Shown here: piece by piece, positions 49,173 through 52,840 of the stretch
Layout: each line of letters starts with the position of its first letter
How positions within the stretch are numbered: position 1 is the stretch's first letter
Source of the DNA: Bacteroidia bacterium
GTDB lineage: Bacteria > Bacteroidota > Bacteroidia > Chitinophagales > Saprospiraceae
Length of the DNA stretch: 52,840 nt
Assembly: GCA_018680005.1 (NCBI GenBank)
Contig: JAHHJQ010000390.1
Coordinates: 1 to 52,840 of the forward strand
Direction of reading: 5' to 3'
The notes under the pieces: generated by a model
What the model was told of the DNA's origin: nothing
Database searches by the model: none
The model's input: the letters and a program-made list of their open reading frames with translations, nothing else
Program-made: the position numbers and the translations under genes

Positions 49173-50387
49173 TCACGCATGTCGATGCGCCAATACAATT
49201 GGTGGTTCTCCATTGAATGGGTTCATCATACCTCCGATCGTCCTGGCACCCATTGTTGATGCTCTCAGCACACTTCGGCTTCCGTACTTATTCCGGATCA
49301 CGTCCATAGCGCCATACAGATCAGCTGTCTGCTGACTATCTTCAAAAAGATTCATCTGATAGCTGCCCTCTACAAGCGCACTGAATCGTACACCGACCAA
49401 TCTGATCAACATTCTGCGATTATACAAGTTATCAAACATCTCCATGACTTTGGGTATCAACACATGATCTATTGAAGTGTAGGGTATTTTCATCTGCTTA
49501 CTATACGTGTTGAAATCGGAGTACCGGATCTTCACCGTAATACACGATGTCAGCTTATTACCATTTCTCAGTTGATACGCCAATTGCTCTGTCATCGCTT
49601 TGAGCACCGTCTTGAGTTTGTAGATATCGGTAGTGTCCTTCCCAAAAGTGCGTTCGTTGGATATTGACTTGCGTTCGTGATATTCGACAAGTTGGGTATT
49701 ATCGATAGCATTCGCCTTTTTCCAAATCATTACCCCGTGTTTACCAAATACTGACTCCATCATATCCATCGGCATCTCCTGAACCTTACGTACCCGTTTG
49801 ATACCCAAATTGCACAATGCCTGAAAAGTCTTGTTCCCTACCATTGGGATTTTTTTGATCGACAATGGTGCCAGGAATGACTTTTCATATCCATAATCGA
49901 TCTTGATCTGATTATTCGGTTTTGCCTCTCCTGTGGCGACTTTGGCAACAGTCTTGTTAATCGACATACCAAAAGATATCGGTAGCCCGGTCTCTCTGAT
50001 GATCGTCTGTCGTAGTTCCGTTGCAAATTTGTAGCAACCAAAAAATTTATCTAATCCCGTCAGATCCACATAAAATTCATCCACACTGGCCTTTTCTAAT
50101 AATGGAACACGCTCCTTCAGTATCTCGGTGATCATCTTCGAATACTTCGTATAAGTACCGGCATTCCCCCGAATGACAATGGCTTCCGGACATAACTGTC
50201 TGGCCATCTTCATGGGCATACCCGAGTGTGCCCCAAAATATCGCGCTTCATAACTGGCTGTAGATACAACTCCCCTATCTCCGGTACCTCCTACCAGAAT
50301 AGGCTTTCCCCTGAGCCGGCTATCCAATAAGCGCTCTACAGAAACAAAAAAAGTATCTAAATCAAGGTGTAATATCGATCTGTTCAT
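49173..50387 (-). CDS. dinB: Y-family DNA polymerase (DinB/UmuC type), catalytically intact
   Basis: ILHLDLDTFFVSVERL, STASYEARYFGAHSGMPM, EKASVDEFYVDLTG, ISFGMSINKTVAKVATGEAKPN; C-terminal QMNLF. Confidence 0.93.
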   Translation of the reverse strand: MNRSILHLDLDTFFVSVERLLDSRLRGKPILVGGTGDRGVVSTASYEARYFGAHSGMPMKMARQLCPEAIVIRGNAGTYTKYSKMITEILKERVPLLEKASVDEFYVDLTGLDKFFGCYKFATELRQTIIRETGLPISFGMSINKTVAKVATGEAKPNNQIKIDYGYEKSFLAPLSIKKIPMVGNKTFQALCNLGIKRVRKVQEMPMDMMESVFGKHGVMIWKKANAIDNTQLVEYHERKSISNERTFGKDTTDIYKLKTVLKAMTEQLAYQLRNGNKLTSCITVKIRYSDFNTYSKQMKIPYTSIDHVLIPKVMEMFDNLYNRRMLIRLVGVRFSALVEGSYQMNLFEDSQQTADLYGAMDVIRNKYGSRSVLRASTMGARTIGGMMNPFNGEPPIVLAHRHA

Positions 50388-50446
50388 TCCGCTCCTAAAA
50401 TCTTATGAAGATTCTTTCTCCTTCGTCCTCTGCCAGATATATGTGG

Positions 50447-50472
50447 TGCCAATAGCCTTCGGCTATATGGCA
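50447..50472. promoter_or_regulatory. Palindrome in divergent promoter region (candidate repressor operator)
   Basis: TGCCAATAGCC-ttc-GGCTATaTGGCA, 11-bp arms with one extra A. Confidence 0.6.
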
Positions 50473-50473
50473 T

Positions 50474-50481
50474 CAAAACTA
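50474..50481 (-). promoter_or_regulatory. -7 box TAGTTTTG for the dinB-SRAP-dnaE2 operon
   Basis: CAAAACTA on + strand fits TAnnTTTG on the minus strand; abuts the palindrome. Confidence 0.5.
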
Positions 50482-50501
50482 TGGATTATTTCCAAATATT
50501 T

Positions 50502-50509
50502 TAACTTTG
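50502..50509 (+). promoter_or_regulatory. -7 box TAACTTTG for the S24 repressor gene
   Basis: Fits TAnnTTTG; 4 nt lie between its last base and the ATG at 50514. Confidence 0.5.
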
Positions 50510-50513
50510 TAGT

Positions 50514-51266
50514 ATGGACTTAGCTATAGAAGCCCAGAGATTCAAAGAGGTACGAGAGTCTCTTGAACTGACACAATCTGCATTTGCCAAAATACTCGGC
50601 ATAGGCAATACTACCGCCGATATCGAACGTGGCCGGACCAAGCTACCCGGGCATGTGGTGATGAAGTTGATGCGCAATTATCATATCAACCCCCTCTGGC
50701 TTTTCGGTCAAAGTAAACTGAAAAAGATCAATGCCAGGGATATCAGCCCAAAAGTCATCAGCATAGATAATGTGGGACAAGAAAACATCCTGCTCGTCAA
50801 TGAAAAGGCAGCAGCCGGGTATGCCGGCAATCTTGGCGATCCGGTGTACTACGAAAAATTGCCCTCTTTCACCTTCCCAACACCTGAATATCGCAATGCA
50901 ACATTCAGAGGATTTCAAATAGAAGGAAATAGCATGACCCCCATTGCCAATCCGAATGACTGGATCATTGCCAAAGCACTTGAAAGCTTTGACGAGATCA
51001 AAAACGAAGGACTGTATATCATCGTCGAAAAAGATGGTATAAGATTTAAAAAAGTCTTGAAAAATGACAAGCTCCAAACACTGATTCTCATATCCACCAA
51101 TCCTGATTATGATACTGACCAGGTTCAATACACTGATATACAAGAAATATGGGAATTCCATAGTAAGATCAGCAATAGCATTGCTTATCATCCCGACAGA
51201 ACACATTTATCCGCGATCTATCATGAATTGACCAGTATAAAAGCAGCTCTTGTCAATAGTCACTAA
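50514..51266 (+). CDS. XRE-HTH + S24 peptidase (LexA/CI-like) transcriptional regulator
   Basis: HTH LELTQSAFAKILGIGNTTADIERGRTKLP; AAAGY candidate cleavage site; FQIEGNSMTPI catalytic Ser; IRFKKVLK catalytic Lys. Confidence 0.92.
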   Translation: MDLAIEAQRFKEVRESLELTQSAFAKILGIGNTTADIERGRTKLPGHVVMKLMRNYHINPLWLFGQSKLKKINARDISPKVISIDNVGQENILLVNEKAAAGYAGNLGDPVYYEKLPSFTFPTPEYRNATFRGFQIEGNSMTPIANPNDWIIAKALESFDEIKNEGLYIIVEKDGIRFKKVLKNDKLQTLILISTNPDYDTDQVQYTDIQEIWEFHSKISNSIAYHPDRTHLSAIYHELTSIKAALVNSH

Positions 51267-51330
51267 AACAAAGAGTGAAAACACTAATAACGTGAACATT
51301 CAGACCCTCCTGATGCGTTAATTGAAATGT

Positions 51331-52152
51331 ATGACCATTTTCAAATTTTTGTTGGCCCCTATATTATCCATTGTAACCATAACATTATGTTTGGCTGGTA
51401 GCCCCGGTGACAATGTCAAAATCACACAGAAAGAATTTGATGATAGAATCGAATTCTACGCGGTCAATCATAATCCCATTCCCGTATCCATCAGATTTAA
51501 ATTTGTAATGCGCGGATTAAAAGAAGCACAAACAGAACGAGAATACCAGGTAATCCATCCCAATACTTCAGAAAAGGTGGTAGCCGTTCTTTCAAAGACA
51601 GGACAAGCCTGGACCTACAAATACAATATGCAAGTGTATCTGGGAGATTTCTACAGTGGTGGTCATAACCAGGATCATATCTATCAACTGCCATTCGAAA
51701 AAGGCCAATCCTTTCTCCTTTCACAGGGGTATGATGGATCATTTTCTCATCATAAAATCAATGCCATAGACTTTACTATGCCGGAAGGTACCACGATCAA
51801 TGCCCTCCGGAATGGAATAGTGGCAGAGGTGATCGAACATAATGACCGTGGATGTGCAAGTCGTGAATGCCTGGACCTCGCAAATTCAATACTCATCTAT
51901 CATGAAGATGGTTCATTTGCACGATATGCCCACCTTCAAAAAAATGGCGCGCTCATAGAAATCGGGGAAATAGTAAAAGCCGGACAGGCCATTGGATTGA
52001 GTGGGAATACTGGTTGGTCTTCTCAACCGCACTTGCATTTTGCAATTTTCGAGATCCGGGAAGGTAACCTCATGTATTCATTACCTACATTATTCCAAAC
52101 CGAAACAGGTGTTACCTATCTGGAAGAAGGGAAATACTATAAGTGCCCTTAA
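51331..52152 (+). CDS. Exported M23/LytM-type metallopeptidase
   Basis: FSHHKINAIDFTMPEGTTINALRNGIV, YAHLQKNGALIEIGEIVKAGQAIGLSGNTGWSSQPHLHFAIFE. Confidence 0.93.
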   Translation: MTIFKFLLAPILSIVTITLCLAGSPGDNVKITQKEFDDRIEFYAVNHNPIPVSIRFKFVMRGLKEAQTEREYQVIHPNTSEKVVAVLSKTGQAWTYKYNMQVYLGDFYSGGHNQDHIYQLPFEKGQSFLLSQGYDGSFSHHKINAIDFTMPEGTTINALRNGIVAEVIEHNDRGCASRECLDLANSILIYHEDGSFARYAHLQKNGALIEIGEIVKAGQAIGLSGNTGWSSQPHLHFAIFEIREGNLMYSLPTLFQTETGVTYLEEGKYYKCP

Positions 52153-52167
52153 TAGGAATATAAGCAG

Positions 52168-52623
52168 TTATATCCAGGCATCCACTAATCCTCCAATCAA
52201 AGTAAAACAAACTAACCAATATGAAATATTGATCGCAATATATTTCCAATTGAACTGAGCAAACAAGCCTAAAACCAAAACAACCGGAAGGGCAAAACCA
52301 ATTCCTAAAAACAGCCCGTGAAATGCGCCATGACCAAATGTATGATGACTATGTGTGGCTGGTCCTCCATTCTCTCCTGGATGCCAGTGAGCAATTTCAA
52401 CGGTTACCTGAAGAAAAAATGCAAGAATGATGCATGAAACAAATGACAAACCATAAATCAGAATCATATTTCCTTTAGACAGATCTTCTTCGGTCTTGCC
52501 TATTGCCTGCATCCAGGTTATGCCAAAAACTTTGGGGTTATACCAAATGAATCCGACAACAAATGGAATAATTCCTCCAACTACAGCAGCCAGTGGCTTT
52601 ATATGAGATAATACTTCTTCCAT
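52168..52623 (-). CDS. DUF1761 family membrane protein
   Basis: FVVGFIWYNPKVFGITWMQAIGKTEED and four TM helices. Confidence 0.85.
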   Translation of the reverse strand: MEEVLSHIKPLAAVVGGIIPFVVGFIWYNPKVFGITWMQAIGKTEEDLSKGNMILIYGLSFVSCIILAFFLQVTVEIAHWHPGENGGPATHSHHTFGHGAFHGLFLGIGFALPVVLVLGLFAQFNWKYIAINISYWLVCFTLIGGLVDAWI

Positions 52624-52658
52624 AGCTTATGACTTAATATTGATCTGAAGTGAATGGA

Positions 52659-52840
52659 TTATCCTTCATAAAATATCCGATATATCGCGTCTGCCGCATC
52701 ATCAGAAACCAACATGGAACCGTCAGAAACAAATTCCAGATCAACCGGTCTTCCCCAGACTTCCTGTGTATCATCATTTAACCAGCCGGTTGCAAATGGT
52801 TCGTATCCCGTTGAATTCCCATTTTCGTCTAGAGTCACCC
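52659..52840 (-). CDS. PQQ/sorbosone dehydrogenase-like beta-propeller, C-terminal part (runs off window)
   Basis: Reverse translation ...GWLNDDTQEVWGRPVDLEFVSDGSMLVSDDAADAIYRIFYEG*. Confidence 0.75.
   Translation of the reverse strand, partial: VTLDENGNSTGYEPFATGWLNDDTQEVWGRPVDLEFVSDGSMLVSDDAADAIYRIFYEG

Noticed and set aside
1-52840. CRISPR arrays, tRNA/rRNA genes, insertion sequences, prophage
   Set aside because: No regularly spaced repeats, no transposase/integrase or phage structural ORFs, and no tRNA-like cloverleaf recognised by eye; a tRNAscan-SE/CRISPRCasFinder run would be decisive.

Overview
52.8 kb of a Bacteroidota chromosome (probably Saprospiraceae-like; lineage is inferred from gene content and TAnnTTTG promoter boxes). 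Most of the window is housekeeping: rpoN (partial), galE, a SAM-I riboswitch plus metX, scpB, rho, serS, frr, lpxH, an iscS-iscU-iscA operon, meaB, kynU, ogt, ddl and DPP-IV. I saw no tRNA, rRNA, CRISPR array, transposase or phage module. The most interesting region is ~45.2-51.3 kb. There an S24/LexA-like self-cleaving repressor is divergent from a catalytic Y-family polymerase, an SRAP (HMCES/YedK) abasic-site-shielding protein and a DnaE2-like polymerase. All three proteins on the minus strand carry a beta-clamp-type QxxLF pentapeptide, and the divergent promoter region holds a 26-bp palindrome next to a Bacteroidota -7 box. This looks like a clamp-tethered inducible mutagenesis/abasic-site tolerance cassette in which SRAP sits where ImuA is found in the classic lexA-imuA-imuB-dnaE2 arrangement. 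Other notable points: a PycTM protein with a destroyed HD motif, a SAM-I riboswitch with a visible mutually exclusive expression platform, a 42-aa membrane ORF missing from the ORF track, a decayed SDR remnant, a MORN-caspase protein, a shortened MutA-like protein, and several long structured inverted repeats.
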